This document shows, piece by piece, positions 1-49,154 of a stretch of DNA of 64,000 bases. Each line of letters begins with the position of its first letter. The stretch's first letter is position 1. Where the stretch lies: positions 247,001-311,000 of the forward strand of contig JABMCL010003296.1 of assembly GCA_018857735.1 (NCBI GenBank), in the 5' to 3' direction. The position numbers and the translations under genes were made by a program. The notes under the pieces are model-generated. The model saw only the letters and a list, made by a program, of their open reading frames with translations. It made no database searches and was not told the origin of the DNA. This stretch comes from Alviniconcha marisindica (taxonomy: Eukaryota > Mollusca > Gastropoda > Provannidae).

Positions 1-1326
1 TAAATGCGCTTCTGATTACTACATGTATGCAAGTATATAGAGCCACAATTTGTATACGTTTGTGTAGCAGGTTCTCTAGGACATATTTTTTTCTGTTGGG
101 GTTAAATGGAATGGGGGGGGGGTATTTTGTTCTGTTTTGAGTATGACTGGCTTTTTGTCTAAAAACAACAAGCTGAAGCTAGGATAGGTTCAGTATAAAA
201 TTAAGACCACTTAGAAGCTAGTATGACAAACTCCAGGTAGCCGAATCATGTCAGGTGTATTTATTTTTTTGTTTATACCTTTTAAACATTAAGGGGCAAA
301 GAGGCATGGCGTAAGAAAAAAGAAATTTTCTCCACACCTCCATCCTGTCACGGTTTGTATTTCATTATTACCTTTATGGTTTGTTGCACTTATGAAACTG
401 CTCCTTCAAACTTTACTTGTAACAGTAGTGGCAGCCAGTCACAGACAGTGTACCCAGGTTATTCTCCTTTAGGCCTTGCACTGTTTTCATAAGCCTTCCT
501 AAGTTTCACCCTGTCAGCGTTGAGCGTGCCACAGGCATACTTCTGCATCAAATGAGTTTTGCAGTGTCCTGAGAAAGGATGTTAGTCTGTGCAACGATCA
601 GTGTGGCAGGTACTTGTTAGTCTGTGCAACGATCAGTGTGGCAGGTACCTGCCTCAGCCATCCACACCACGAGCCTTAAGGACAAGAGCTTCTTGGACAC
701 TAGGCAGGCAGTAAGTGCCAGCTTGCATGGTGGCACTTGTGAGCTTTACCATTGTATCCCGCTTCTGGTAGTGACCATGGCCTTATTTCAAAGTCACAGT
801 AGTGTCAGGCATTTAACATTCAGCCCCTTCGTAACTGTGCAAAATGTACATTTGACTGCTTAAGTGAGATCTGTTGAGGTGCACACTTTTATAACTCTTA
901 GTGACTAATTGAATTTCATTTCCACAGCATCAGAAAGATGAAACTGACTGCTGTGTTTTCACAGCAAAATATCAAATAGAATGTGACTGTTACATTTGTA
1001 GATGTAACCATGATGCCTTGAGTAGCCTGTGCGTTTATTTCAAAGTTTGCATGGCAAAAAGCTTAGTGTGGCATTTTCTTGGATACTGTGCAAGCAAAAT
1101 CTCAGAAACTTGGCATGATCATGTCCTCTGTCAAGCGTTAAAAAGGCCTGCTGGTTTGGGTGGCACTGACCTTTTTTTAAGATCATGGGAAAATGAAAAA
1201 ATAATTGCTTTGTCCTGTTTTGACTGTGGGTCAAGTGAGCGCCCTCTTTTACATGTTACATCTGAAATTTTGTACAATCACTATATACAGCCAGGAGTAA
1301 GTGAGGTAAGCAGTGGTCAGGTGTAA
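1..1326. other. No gene seen; AT-rich UTR-like or intergenic DNA
   Basis: The stretch has T-runs, no long open frame with protein-like composition and no splice-bounded coding block that I recognise. Short open frames near 624-863 and 1018-1326 give peptides without domain character. It could be the 3' UTR or last intron of a plus-strand gene lying to the left. Confidence 0.5.
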
Positions 1327-1672
1327 AGTTGTGTCCTGGCACTGCTGATGAACATGTCCTGTTAGCTAACCATCAGTTGTGTCCTGGCACTGCTGATGAA
1401 CATGTCCTGTTAGCTAACCATCAGTTGTGTCCTGGGACTGCTAATAAAGACGTCCTGTTAGCTAACCATCAGTTGTGTCCTGGCACTGCTGATGAACATG
1501 TCCTGTTAGCTAACCATCAGTTGTGTCCTGGGACTGCTAATAAAGACGTCCTGTTAGCTAACCATCAGTTGTGTCCTGGGACTGCTAATAAAAACATCCT
1601 GTTAGCTAACCATCAGTTGTGTCCTGGGACTGCTAATAAAGACATCCTGTTAGCTATCCATCAGTTGTGGTA
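1327..1672. repeat. 48-bp minisatellite, about 7 copies
   Basis: The unit starts AGTTGTGTCCTGGCACTGCT and recurs every 48 bp. Copies alternate between a GATGAACATG and an AATAAAGACG variant. Because 48 is a multiple of three, an open frame runs through it, but it is a repeat artefact, not a protein. Confidence 0.9.
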
Positions 1673-2109
1673 GTCGGGCTGTGCAACCTCGTGGAGTTAT
1701 TGCCATTGATTCCTGCTCAGACATTCTAGTCAAAACTTCAGGGAATCTTTGTGCACAGTGGAAGCTGTTGCCTTTTACTCACCCAGCGGTTGGTAAGATG
1801 GATGACCAGTCAGACCACCAGCGACCTTGCGCAGATGCAACATTGACAGTGGCGGATTGTCCTGTCTCAAGAACGGAACTCTGAGGGCGTGACTGAAACA
1901 TGATGATGGGCCGCCGCCTCTGTACCACTCCCCAACCAACCACCAGCTGACTGTGTGAAGGTGTTGAAGTGTGAGTGCCGAAATCTGCACATTCTTCCAA
2001 AGTGCATCAGTGTTTACGAACTAGCTTCACATCTGTTTCCTATTCACATCAGTTGACTAAGGAGGTGACCCGTTTCAGTCCGAGTGGCTGCGGAATGCCA
2101 AGGATAGAG

Positions 2110-2600
2110 GCAGTGTTTGGTCTTGGGAGTGTGCTGAGCTAAGAGTGACACAAGAAAGATGACGGGTCCGGGGCTGGCTGAACTGAAAGTACCACAAGAA
2201 AGATGATGTTTGGTTTGGAATGTGATGAACTGGAAGTGACACAAGACAGATGATGGGTCTTTGGAGTGTGCTGAACTGAAAGTGACACAAGACAGATGAT
2301 GGGTCTTTGGAGTGTGCTGAACTGAAAGTGACACAAGACAGATGTTATGGGTCTTGGGAAATTGTTGAAATGTGAAAGTAATACAAGAAAGATGAGCACT
2401 GAGTGTTTAATCTTTGAAATGTGTTGAACTGTGGCAATCCCTGACAGTGACAAAAAAACACAAGGATAGACTACATGAGAAAGACATGGATAGACTGTCT
2501 AGTCTTTGGAATGTGTTTAGCTGTGACTGTAAGCCAAGAACAGATTGTCCAGTCTTTTGGATGTGTTGAACCGTAACAGTAACACAGAAAAGAAGGCTGG
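2110..2600. repeat. Degenerate ~45-bp minisatellite
   Basis: The phrase GAAAGTGACACAAGACAGAT recurs roughly every 45 bp with a following GATGGGTCTTTGGAGTGTGC. Two central copies (about 2230-2345) are nearly identical, while outer copies are diverged. No coding content is seen. Confidence 0.75.
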
Positions 2601-3869
2601 AACTGTGAAAGTGCTTTGGAGCCAGAGTCCGAGGAATGCGTTTGCTGATGGCCAGATCAGCTACAACTTGAGTGCCACTGAGGACAGCACCAGCTGATTT
2701 GTTGTGCACATGGTTTATGCTGGCCAGCTACAGTTCAGATTCAGTCTGTTGCAATGAACCAGTTTGGTGGTTTGGTGGAAACTGCATTCAGATAAGCCAC
2801 TCTGGAAACTGATGAGCTTGTGATGAACTGACAGTCATTTGGGACAGGTCAGCTGACACCGTGACAGTCATTTTGGGACAAATGAACTGGTCACTAGGAT
2901 TTTGCGTGTGTGTATGTGTGTGTGTGTTGGTTGTATTTTTCTTTTCTTTAGGCATTGATCATTGGTTGGTTTGATGACCACTCGGTTGAAATGAGCCAAT
3001 CATGAACTTGTTCACATGTGAATTGAAAAATTGTTGTATTTGTCAATCACTGGTTTGTGTTGAGAGTTGAACAAGGGTTTCTTCCTGTTACCCTGTTTGC
3101 TGTGGGGAGAAAATGCCAAAGATGATCATCAACTTACATTGAAAAGAACAACTCACGGTATTTGGATGATGATGATGGTACAATGCTAAAAACAGTTTTA
3201 AAAAAAAGAAGTAATTGATAATCATGCAAATTCTTGACTGCCATATGTTGATAAAAAGAAAGCTGTACAAATTGATGAGAAAGTGTTACAAATCAAGGTG
3301 AACCAGAGAACAAGAAAATGGACAACAAAACGCAGACTGTTAAAGTATTTTTATAGGAATTTTATGGGTGTTACAATTGTGGTTGGGTTTAAAGTGTACC
3401 GTCTAGTGTTTGTGTGATCTCAGTGTTTGGTGTGTTGGATAGGAGTTAGATCACTGTTCAAAACTTCAGTCGTAGGCTGAAGCATGTTTGGTAGCAGTTT
3501 GGATGGCTTTCTGTTTTCCATTTGTGATGAGAAAGTACTTCATGATAGGTACAGCTTTTTTTTTTTGCTTTTTTTTATTTTTTTTAAAGTGTTCCCAGGT
3601 TGAGACTGTTCTGCACCATGTCACTCTACTTCACTAATCTCTGCTTGCCTGCTCTGGCAACCAGTCTTTACCCGTGTGTTGCCCTGTTAAAAACAGACCT
3701 GTTTGCCCAGCAGTGTTTCCACAGGAGTATACCCTTAAGTATGCTGCACACTCACACTGTGAGAATGTACACTTGTGATTTGTTTCAATTCCAACTTCCA
3801 TCTGGTGTTAGGGAAACAGGTTGTACAAATTGAGGTTTGTAAATGTAGGCAGAAGGTTTCAAGGTGTCT
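2601..3869. other. No gene seen
   Basis: Plain AT-rich DNA with short GT and T runs. There is no open frame with domain character on either strand. Confidence 0.5.
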
Positions 3870-4110
3870 GTGATTGATGAAAGTATCAGAATAGCATCAA
3901 AAGGAGTCTACGATGGATGGAACTGTCAGAATAGCATCAAAAGGTGTCTACGATGGATGGAACTGTCAGAATAGCATCAAAAGGTGTCTATGATGGATGG
4001 AACTGTCAGAATAGCATTAAAAGGTGTCTACGATGGATGGAAGTGTCAAAATAGCATCAAAAGGTGTCTACGATGGATAAAAGTGTCAGAATAGCATCAA
4101 AGGTGTGTGG
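3870..4110. repeat. 40-bp minisatellite, 5-6 copies
   Basis: The unit contains GGTGTCTACGATGGATGGAA followed by CTGTCAGAATAGCATCAAAA and repeats at 40-bp spacing with few changes. Confidence 0.85.
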
Positions 4111-7100
4111 AGAGCCAGGTTTGAGGGCAAACAGGTCTGTGAGTAGGGTGAAAATGAAAGCTATGAGACCCACATATCATTGCCAGATACTTGGTGCAGT
4201 TTGCTGTGTCTGCAGCTCCCCTAACCCCAGCTGCAAAGTAGCCCTATTCACCTTTGACCCACGACGATTGTCAAACCGCTCAGACCGGGAATTTTCTGTT
4301 CTGACCACTGAAGGTTTGACATGCAGGCCAGTGCGCTACTGTACAGCTTGCTTTTGTTTCTGCGTCAATGGTAGATGAACGGCTGATACATTTTTGTAAG
4401 CATTGCTTATATGCCTTTTTTTTCTTTCTCCTTTGTGAGAAAGATGATGATGTCCCACTAAACAAAAAGCATATGATTATCCAACCAGGACTTGCCTTAA
4501 GTTGAAAAAGGGTGTATTAGTTGTCATGCAACTCCTGTTTCCAAGGCTGAAATCTGTGCCTCTGAATCTTAAATCCTGATTTTGGAACTGGTAAAACAGA
4601 AGTGTGTCAATTTTGACTGACGACACGTTCAGCCTTGTGCATCACTTGGATCCAGTGGCATTGCTCTCTGTCATCATTTGCAAGTATGGCGTTTAATGCC
4701 ACAGTTTGTCCTGAGGTAAACCAGTGCAGTTGATGGGACACTAAAATCCAAGAACTAACTAGCCTGTGCCACAATGCCCCTTAAAAAGTGACGCAACATT
4801 TATCTGAATTGGCAATGGTAGTCAAATGGGGATTTATTTTTTTATTTTTTAGCATCTTGCCCCAGCCCTTGACTGTCAACACAGACCCCTAGACCCCCAC
4901 AGGGTGTTGGCCCTTCACTGCCAGTGTAGACCCCTAGACCCCCACAGGGTGTTGGCCCGTCACTGCCAATGTAGACCCCTAGACCTGTAGCATAATTTCA
5001 GGGTGTTCAAACTTGTCCGCTTTCACTCCTGTATTTGCTGCTGACAGCGGCAGAGGAAAGGGCGTGAGATTCCCTGTTGTAGTGTACTGATGTAGATCTG
5101 TGTGAAATTCATGTTACGATGTGTGCCTCACTGACATGATGCTGCCTGCACCGGGTCACTGCACAGTGAAACGAAAACGTCATGTGCGTACAACATTGAT
5201 TGTCCACTTGGCAGTGTTGTATCCCTCCACCGGCTGTTTTGCCCCTGTTACCACCATTTCCGCTTCCCCACAGTGTTGAACTACAATTCCACTTGTCCTT
5301 TGTTGTGCTATTTTCTTCTGCAAAAGTATTTTGCCAAGCAGGTAACTACTTCCAGCTTTTGGGTCAATGTTTAGGGTGTGTCCCCATAGTTCTTTTACAG
5401 CATATTTGGGTGGCGTTAGTCCTTTGGAATTTGACCTACTTAAGTGGTAAAGGGGTTAGAACTTAATTATATGTATCAGTTCTCCTTGTCACATATCAGC
5501 AAACCCTAGACTGTTGCTGTCAGTTAGGTTTGTGTCTAACGAGTTTCTGTGGAATTGTTTAGCTCTGTAACTCAAGTCACCCAACTGTCTACCCCTGCCC
5601 ACATAGCTGGTGCCACCCACATGACTCAGCACCCCAAGCTGACCCACCCATTGAGCGATGTCCAGTTCTGGTTACCCCCCACCCCCACCCCAGTGTACAC
5701 TGACACGCCTGTTGAGCGATGTCCAGTTCTGTTTACCCCCCACTCCCTTATATTGATTGCATCAGCATAAGCCTACAGCAACACCTGGCGAAAGCCGCCC
5801 TGCAGATCAACAGAAGCAAGATCTGACATGGACGTGGCCCTTAGTGGGGTTTTCATGGCCATGAAAGTAGAAAGAGCCGAGTTGAATGACCTGGTCTGAC
5901 CCGAGGGACCTGGCCTTTCATACGGGGGTGGTTTGTACTGGACTGTGGGCAGCACGGTACGGTGTGCGGGAGGGGGTGTCATTGGTGAAGCCTTCCCTCA
6001 TCACAAGCGCCACTGGACCCTCCAGGCAGCTGTGACGCCAGTGTTGCTTTGAAGGGCAGGCGTAGTTACGTTGAGGTCGCCTTGTTGCTGGCCCTGAACT
6101 CCTGTAGCTTTGACCTGGCCGCTTTGCCATGTGATGGGACAGTTGCCGCCCAGTACTGTGTTGACACGACACGACCCCTTCTGGCACAATCTAGCTGGAT
6201 TGGACTTGCCCCTCCCCTCCTCAACCCCTCCACCACGTAGTTTATATTGAGGTCTGCCTGTCAGAGCCCGTCTTTATATTGAGGTCTGCCTGTCAGAGCC
6301 CGACTCGTTCAACTCGCCGTGCGTGTCCAGCTTGCCGTAGGGGGCAGTGTTGCCTTGGCAGTGGCCTCCCCATGTTGTGGGTGTAGCTGTAGTGTCGTGG
6401 TGCGTGAAGCCGGTGGTGGATGGGGTCGGGGAATTGTGGGTAGCTCCCTCACGCCAGTTCCAATGATGTCATGGAAGACGCAGCGGTGGCTGTGTGTGCC
6501 GCCGACTTTGTGATATTTAGTCCAGATGATACCATGTGTAGCTGCCCCACCCCGTGTTACGATTGTTTTGTAGAGCACATTCTCTATCATTTTGGGGTAG
6601 GGAGGGGGGGGGGGGGGTGATTGTGAGAGGATGGGTTTGGTGTTGTTTGTTTGTTTGTTTGTTTGTTTTAGCTAATTTATTTTAGTGCACTGACCCTGAT
6701 GCTTGTGTGGAAATCGGTGGCAGTTGTGGTTGTATCTGTCATGAGTTGCCAATGAGTTGAAGTCAGTTGTTTTGTCGGACTAGATGTTCTTTGTTTTATG
6801 TTGCTGTACTTCTTTTAGAATCTCTGCGTTGATGAAGTCTTTTATTTTTCCTCTTTTTTTTTTCCTCTTTTTTCCGTGGGGAGAAATTATTTTATACTGT
6901 ATACAGTACATTGGCATAAATATACCACGATAGTATTAGTCATAACACTGCTCTGTTATAACTGTTGTGAGTTGTACGCACAACTGTCAGCCTCAGATAT
7001 CTTATTTGTATACCACTGCCTTATGTAGACCCCCACCCCATACCCACCCGGCCCTTGCCCCCCACACCCCAACTTCCACTCGCTAGAGACACTGCAGGCA

Positions 7101-9160
7101 TGAGAGTTGATAGAAAATTGAAATCAGACTGTTTTGAAAGTGTGAAAGCCTGCTGGGGGATGGTGGGGGGGGGGGGTATTTCACTCCAGTACAGTCTCAT
7201 GTACCTGGACTCACAGTTATACCTGTACCTTTCTGATGTGAAAACACGGGGAACTGTGTGGGACTTTAAGGCTTTTTGTTTTTACATTCAGATTGATGGA
7301 GAACAAAAAGTTGAATAGGTTACCTCTCCCTGAACACCCACCACCACCACCACCACCACCCCCCCCCTCCCCCACCGCCCCATCTCTGCAGAAGAATCCT
7401 TGACTTAGCACACTAGTGGCAAATTATTTTTACAAAAACAACAGAAATTTAGTATCCTAATTCATAATGCCTGTGTCATCAGTCGCCCTATTTTTCACGA
7501 TGGATAGTAGAGCAAGTCCCACTGTTTAAGCAAGAGCTGATTCACTCGTCGTGCCTGAAGAGACGAGTCGGCCTAGAAGGGACAGAAGGCCTGCAGTTCT
7601 TTCTGTTTTATTTAGCATCTGTGTGGATTATAGCTCTGTAACTTTCCTTATCTGAGGTGGGGGCTTTTGTTGTTGTTTTGTTCTCATCTCAGTCAGACTT
7701 AGGACTCGCCAGACTTAGGACTATGTGTAGGTCTTAGTTGAGTTCGTTCTACACAAAGAGAGAGAGAGAAAAGGAAAGCTGTTTGGACCTTGACGTTACA
7801 GTAAATCATCCTAAACAATCAGTCTCACGGTGGTCCAACTCTTTTCACGGTTGGTAAGACTCTTTGTCTACCTTTGTTCCAAACTAAAACAAAAAGGTCT
7901 AGCGATTTATTGATTTTTTATTGATTTTTTATTTTATTGTTGGGGGCTTTTGTTGTTGGTATTATTTTGTTATAATCAAAACAAAACGAGACTTAAGTGA
8001 CTCAGCTTTTGACCGTTAGTTAGGTACCCCTTCATTCTGCTCAAAAATAAAACTCACAGGAAAGGAGTGTTGGATGGAGAAGGGGTCGGGGCAGATCTTC
8101 ACATATGCATCCATGATGTTATTCGTGATGAGCAGTGAAGGATGTTGCACTGAATACCTTTTTTTCTTTTTTTTTCTTTTTTGTGGGAAGGGAGGGAGGG
8201 GGTGGGTCAAAATTCTATCAACTATACTGAGATGATGTAGTGAGACACGGGTGTTTATGTCGATGTTTCTTACCCACATGTACCAAAGTCGTCGTCACTC
8301 CTGGTACCAGTAATTATGCTTTCTGTGTAATGTCAGAGTGAAGAGCCGGGTGTAGAGTATTTGTTCTTCAGTGTTTGGTTCTGTTAGATGATTGCTTTGT
8401 TTATGAGGTACACACATGCTTTGTTTATGAGATACACGCCCTATGTAGACCTTTTTTTTCTGTTTGTTTTTTTCTTTTTTTTTTTTCGGTTAAGATGTTG
8501 GTAACGTGTGTTCGTTTTGTGTTCATAGTTTCTGTTTGAATGTGCTTTCATGATTTTTACCTTCACACCTCTTTGTGTTTGTTTATTTTTTCCATGAAAA
8601 AAATTAATGAAATAAGATAGCGAGTGTTGATTTATTGGTTTTCTTTTCTTTGAGTGTGCATGTGCGTGCATGCGTCCGTCCGTCAGTACGACTGTGTGCG
8701 CGCATGTGTGTGTGTTCCGAAGACATGAAATGGAGCATCATTTCACGAAGACCTACAATCAGGCACAAAAAACAGCAATCCAGAGACAAAGTCTGTTTCA
8801 AAATGGAGATTTTCCGTATAGCACTAGACACAAGGCACACATGTACCTGGTTAAATGGATTTATTTGCATAGTCACCCCCCCCCCCCCCCCCCCCCCCAC
8901 CCCCCCCCCCACACACACAACACGCAACCCCCCCCCCCCCCCCACACACACACACACACATTAAAGTAGGACACGTAGCACAAGAAGAAGCCCAGACCCC
9001 CGCTACAAAAGGCGCACTCCGTCTTGTCAGTGGACCGATTGCCTGATGGATCGCCGCTACTCTCAGCGTTCGAATGCACAGCCCTTGTCATGGGTACACA
9101 GGTCCATGGACCTTGTCTTCTGTCTTGGCAATGTGGTGCACCCCCCCCCCCCCCCGCACC
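4111..9160. other. No supported gene; long UTR-like or intergenic stretch
   Basis: It contains two to three copies of a ~56-bp unit at 4864-4985 (AGACCCCTAGACCCCCACAG), a two-copy duplication around 5640-5745, a GC-rich island at about 5760-6550, and G or C runs at 6600, 7170, 7360 and 8878-8942. The GC-rich island has open frames on both strands, which is weak evidence. A possible terminal exon there is discussed in the findings. Confidence 0.4.
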
Positions 9161-9169
9161 CGAAACCTC

Positions 9170-9830
9170 TAAAACACACCTGTACCATTCTGTGGTCGTG
9201 TTTGTGTCCGGCATGACACATCATCCCCTGAGAGACGCTAAGACACACCTGTACCATTCTGTGGTCTTGTCAATACCTGCACTGTGCACTACCTCCACAA
9301 AAACGCTAAAACACACCTGTACCATTCTGTGGTCTTGTCAATACCTGCACAGAAACGCTAAAACACCTGTACCACTATGTGGTCTTGTCAATACCTGCAT
9401 GATGCACTACCTCCACAAAAACGCTAAAACACATCTGTACCATTCTGTGGTCTTGTCAATACCTGCACGATGCACTACCTCCACAAAAACGCTAAAACAC
9501 ACTTGTATAGGGTCCTGTCAATACCTGCACGATGCGTGACCTTCACAGAAACGCTAAAACACACCTGTACCACTATGTGGTCTTGTCAACACCTGCACGA
9601 TGCGTCACCTCCACAAAAACAACAACACCCATGTACCACTTTGTGGTCTTGTTAATACCTGTACGATGCGTCACCTTCACCCAAACGCTAAAACACACCT
9701 GTACTATTCTGTGGTGCGTTGTCAATACCTGCACCACCACAAAAACGCAACAACACACGCGCACCATTCTGTGGTCTTTTCAATACCTGCATGATGCGGC
9801 ACTTCCACCCGAAACGCTAAAACACAGACC
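9170..9830. repeat. ~66-bp minisatellite, forward orientation
   Basis: Units contain CACACCTGTACCATTCTGTG, then GTCTTGTCAATACCTGCA and CTCCACAAAAACGCTAAAA. About nine diverged copies are present. The same unit occurs in reverse complement at 10865-11365. Confidence 0.85.
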
Positions 9831-10014
9831 CCTAACCTATACTCTTCTACGACTAACCGATGTCACCGTCAAAGTCTATTGGTGGCTGTATCGTGCGTCG
9901 GTGTGGAAAAGAGGACGAGACAGATAACGGAGAAACACCTCGGTTGCTGGGAAGATAACGTGGCCGATGTGTACGGCGTGTTCACCGGGTGGCTCCCAGT
10001 TGATCCACTTCTCC

Positions 10015-10235
10015 GCAGATAAGTCGGGGAAAGGTTCGTTACACGGAGCACTGTTCGAAAAAAGCATTCGTAGTGTACAATGTTTGCGTCTGGGTGGACA
10101 AGACAGACTAAAATTAATGTAACTGAAGCCTGCTGTGAGAGGTTCGTTACAGGTAGCGCAGTTCGACAAAAACGTTCGTAGTGTACCGCGTTTGCGTCTG
10201 GGTGGACAAGACAGACTAAATGCATCCCAAGCCTA
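10015..10235. repeat. Two-copy tandem duplication, ~107 bp
   Basis: GGTTCGTTACA followed by a block ending GTTTGCGTCTGGGTGGACAA occurs near 10033 and again near 10140. There is no coding content. Confidence 0.7.
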
Positions 10236-10540
10236 CTGTTAGATGAACTCGAAGCATCTGGAGCTAAGACTTAAAAGCATCAGTCTACTGTTGGATGAAC
10301 CTGAAGCATATACAGCTAAGACTCAAAAGTATCAGTCCTACTGTTTGATAAACCTGAGGTATAGCTAGGAGTCAGTGCATTAGTCCTGCTGTTGAAGCAT
10401 ATGTAACTAGGACTGAAAAGCATCAGTCCTACTAATGGATCAACCTGAAGCACATGTAGCTAGGACTCAGAAGCATCGGTCCTACTGTTGGATGAACCTG
10501 AAGTTAGGACTCAAAAGCATTAGTCCTACGGCCTGTTGGG
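10236..10540. repeat. ~60-bp degenerate repeat
   Basis: The phrases AAAAGCATCAGTCCTACTG and GGATGAACCTGAAGCATAT recur with TAGCTAGGACTCA between them, in about five diverged copies. Confidence 0.65.
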
Positions 10541-10864
10541 TTGATCCAAGGAGATTTGGAGAAAAGCCGGCGTTTGTGGCGAATCTGGTTGGGTCAGGAA
10601 TGACTGAAGATGAGCCGAACTCTAACCTCCGGTTTACGACATCGTTTCTCTTGGAGGAATGGTGTCGGAAAACGGGGCTTGGAGTCTGACGATGAACTTG
10701 AGGAGCCTGTAGTCTTCAAAGTATCAGCCCTACGGCGATCTGGACTGTCAGATGGGAGCTAGAGAACATTGTTTGCAGCGTATCAGGCATCCACACGGAA
10801 TGGACCCAGAGCACTTGGCTGACAGCACACTTTTGAAACCGCGGACCGAAACATTTTGGTGTTT

Positions 10865-11365
10865 ACATCGGTCAGTCGCAAGAGTACGGGTCTGTGTTTC
10901 AGCGTTTTTGTGGATGGAGGTGATGCACCATACAGGTATTGACAAGATCACACAATGGTAAAGGTGTGTCGTTGCGTTTTTGGGGATATGGTGCATCATG
11001 CAGGTGTTGACAAGATCTAACGGTACAGGTGTGTTGTTGCGTTTTTGTGGATATGGTGCATCATGCAGGTGTTGACAAGATCTAACGGTACAGGTGTGTT
11101 GTTGCGTTTTTGTGGAGGTGATGCATCATGCAGGTGTTGACAAGATCACATAATGGTAAAGGTGTGTTGTTGCGTTTTTGTGGATATGATGTATCATGCA
11201 GGTGTTGACAAGATCTAACGGTACAGGTGTGTTGCTGCGTTTTTATGGAAGCGTTTCAGCATGCAGGTATTTACAAGACCACAGAATGGTACAGGCGTGT
11301 GTTTTTGTGAAGAAAGTGTCTCGTGAGGTATTGACGAGACCACAGAATGGTACATATAAGGTGTG
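10865..11365. repeat. Same minisatellite as 9170-9830, inverted
   Basis: Units read CGTTTTTGTGGAGGTGATGC, ATCATGCAGGTGTTGACAAG and a CACAGAATGGTACAGGTGTG-type block, the reverse complement of the 9170-9830 unit. About seven copies are seen. Together the two arrays form a large inverted repeat with a ~1-kb loop. Confidence 0.85.
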
Positions 11366-12165
11366 TTTAGCGTTTCGGTCGGGGGTAATGCATGTTGCTG
11401 AAATTGTAAATGTAAGACTATTTCTGAAGTGTCTAACGCCCTCCCGGCATCTCCTGAAGACTTCAAATCACCAAGCGCCGCAGCGCTAGGTTAAAGGTTA
11501 AAGGGGAACAGAGGAAATTTAAAAGGGAACAGACGAAAGTTAAAAGAGAACCAACGGGAAATTAAAGTGGAACCGAAGAGAAGAAGCATTACTGGCGCTA
11601 TCAGTGTTTCCACTCGATGTCTGGTCACCAGCGTTTGTTAAAAGTGGTCGTTTAAAAGTCGCGAAATAGTAAGTAAATAAGTAAGTAAGTAATTTGATGC
11701 TTTAAACCCTGTCAACCAATACGATTAAATCAGGATGATTCGCAAAATAGATAATGCAAGAACAGAATGCAACTACTTTGCGCTGGACGAAAAGGCCGTT
11801 CGAAACTTTATGACCCCAAAACCTCCCTCTAAACTAGGGCCGCCAACCTTTTAAGTTCAGCTAGTTAGTGATAACATTTCTGATTAGTTTTCTGAACGCC
11901 ATATTGGAATCAAAATGGCAGGACGACATTGAACCGCCATTTTTGGAATGGTTTTGATGCATGCTCTTGAACATTTTGTGAGTATTTTTCGTCATTTTCC
12001 CTTCCGACGTTTTCAGAAGTTCTACTTACTTTTAAGGTGGCTTTCATGGCAAACTATGGCTTGTACAATCTGAAACAGTGTTGCCTGCCAGCAGTTCTGT
12101 TGGTAAACTTTGAATTTACAATGTTTTTGAGAATCCGGAAGTGGAAGTTACTGAGTTTGATCAGT
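11366..12165. other. No gene seen between arrays
   Basis: Mixed-composition DNA. GTTAAAAGGGAACAGA-like phrases repeat around 11500-11570. A CCATATTGG / AAAATGGC cluster near 11910 could be promoter-like, but nothing proves it. Confidence 0.35.
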
Positions 12166-13140
12166 CCATCTTGTGTTTATTCCTCTGAAGAGAATAAGAG
12201 TATCTTGTGTTTAGTCATCTGAAAAGAATCATTAACATCTTCTCAATAAGAGACGAATATCTTTTGCTTAGTCGCCTTAAGGAAATGATACCATCTTGTG
12301 GTTATTCCCCTAAAGAAAATAACATTTTGTGTTTACTCATCTAAAGAGAATAATAACATCTTGTGTTTATTCTTCTAAAGAGAATAATAACATCTTGTGT
12401 TTACTCCTCAGTCTAAAGAGAATAATTACATCTTGTGTTTATTCCTCTACAGAGAATAATAACATCTTGTATTTATTCCTCTAAACAGAATAATAACCGA
12501 CTGTGTTTATTCCTCTAAACAGAATAATATCATCTTGTGTTTATTCCACAGAAGAGATTAATGACATCTCATCATTACTCTAAAGAGAATAAAAGCATCT
12601 TGTGTTTAGTCCTCTAAAGAGGATAATTAACATCTTGTGTTTATTCATCTAGAGAAAACAATTAACATTTTGTGTTTAGTTCTTAAAGAGAATAATTATC
12701 ATTTTATGTTTAGTCCGCTAAAGAAAATAACATTTTCTGTTTAGTCCTCTAAAGACAAAGATCTACATAGTAATAAACATATTGTGTTTGCTTCTCTAAA
12801 GACAATGATAAACATCTTGCATTTGGTCCTCTAAAGACAATAATAACATAATAATAAACAGCGTGTGTTTCGTCCTCTGAAGACAATAATAAACACCGTG
12901 TTTTTAGTCTTCTAAAGACAATAATAAACATCGTGTGTTTTTTCCTCTAAAGACAATAATAAACATAGTGTGTTTGGTCCTCTTAAGACAGTAATAAACT
13001 ACTTGTGTTTAGCTCTCTGAAGAAAATAGGAAACAACATGTATTTACCCATATAAAGAGAATAATGAACAGCTTATGTTTAGTCCCCTAAAGAGAGAGTA
13101 AAAGCGTCTTGTGTTTAGTCCTCTAAATAGAATAATAAAT
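12166..13140. repeat. AT-rich ~33-bp minisatellite, about 25 copies
   Basis: The unit ATCTTGTGTTTATTCCTCTA plus AAGAGAATAATAAC repeats with substitutions. Left-end copies use AGAGAATAAT and right-end copies use AGACAATAAT, a gradient within the array. Confidence 0.85.
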
Positions 13141-13145
13141 GGTCG

Positions 13146-13945
<800 letters not shown>

Positions 13946-14035
13946 GCGGTGGGGGACAAGGCCGAAATAACTATTCCGTCAAAGCCACGGATTGATTGTT
14001 TGTCTTTCCTGGCCACTGACCAGAGAGGCCTACAG

Positions 14036-49154
<35,119 letters not shown>

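Noticed and set aside
10560..10690. Possible third copy of the ~415-bp dispersed repeat (CCGGTTTACGACATCG and GTGTCGGAAAACGGGGCTTG)
   Set aside because: Only two short phrases resemble the element and the rest does not align by eye.
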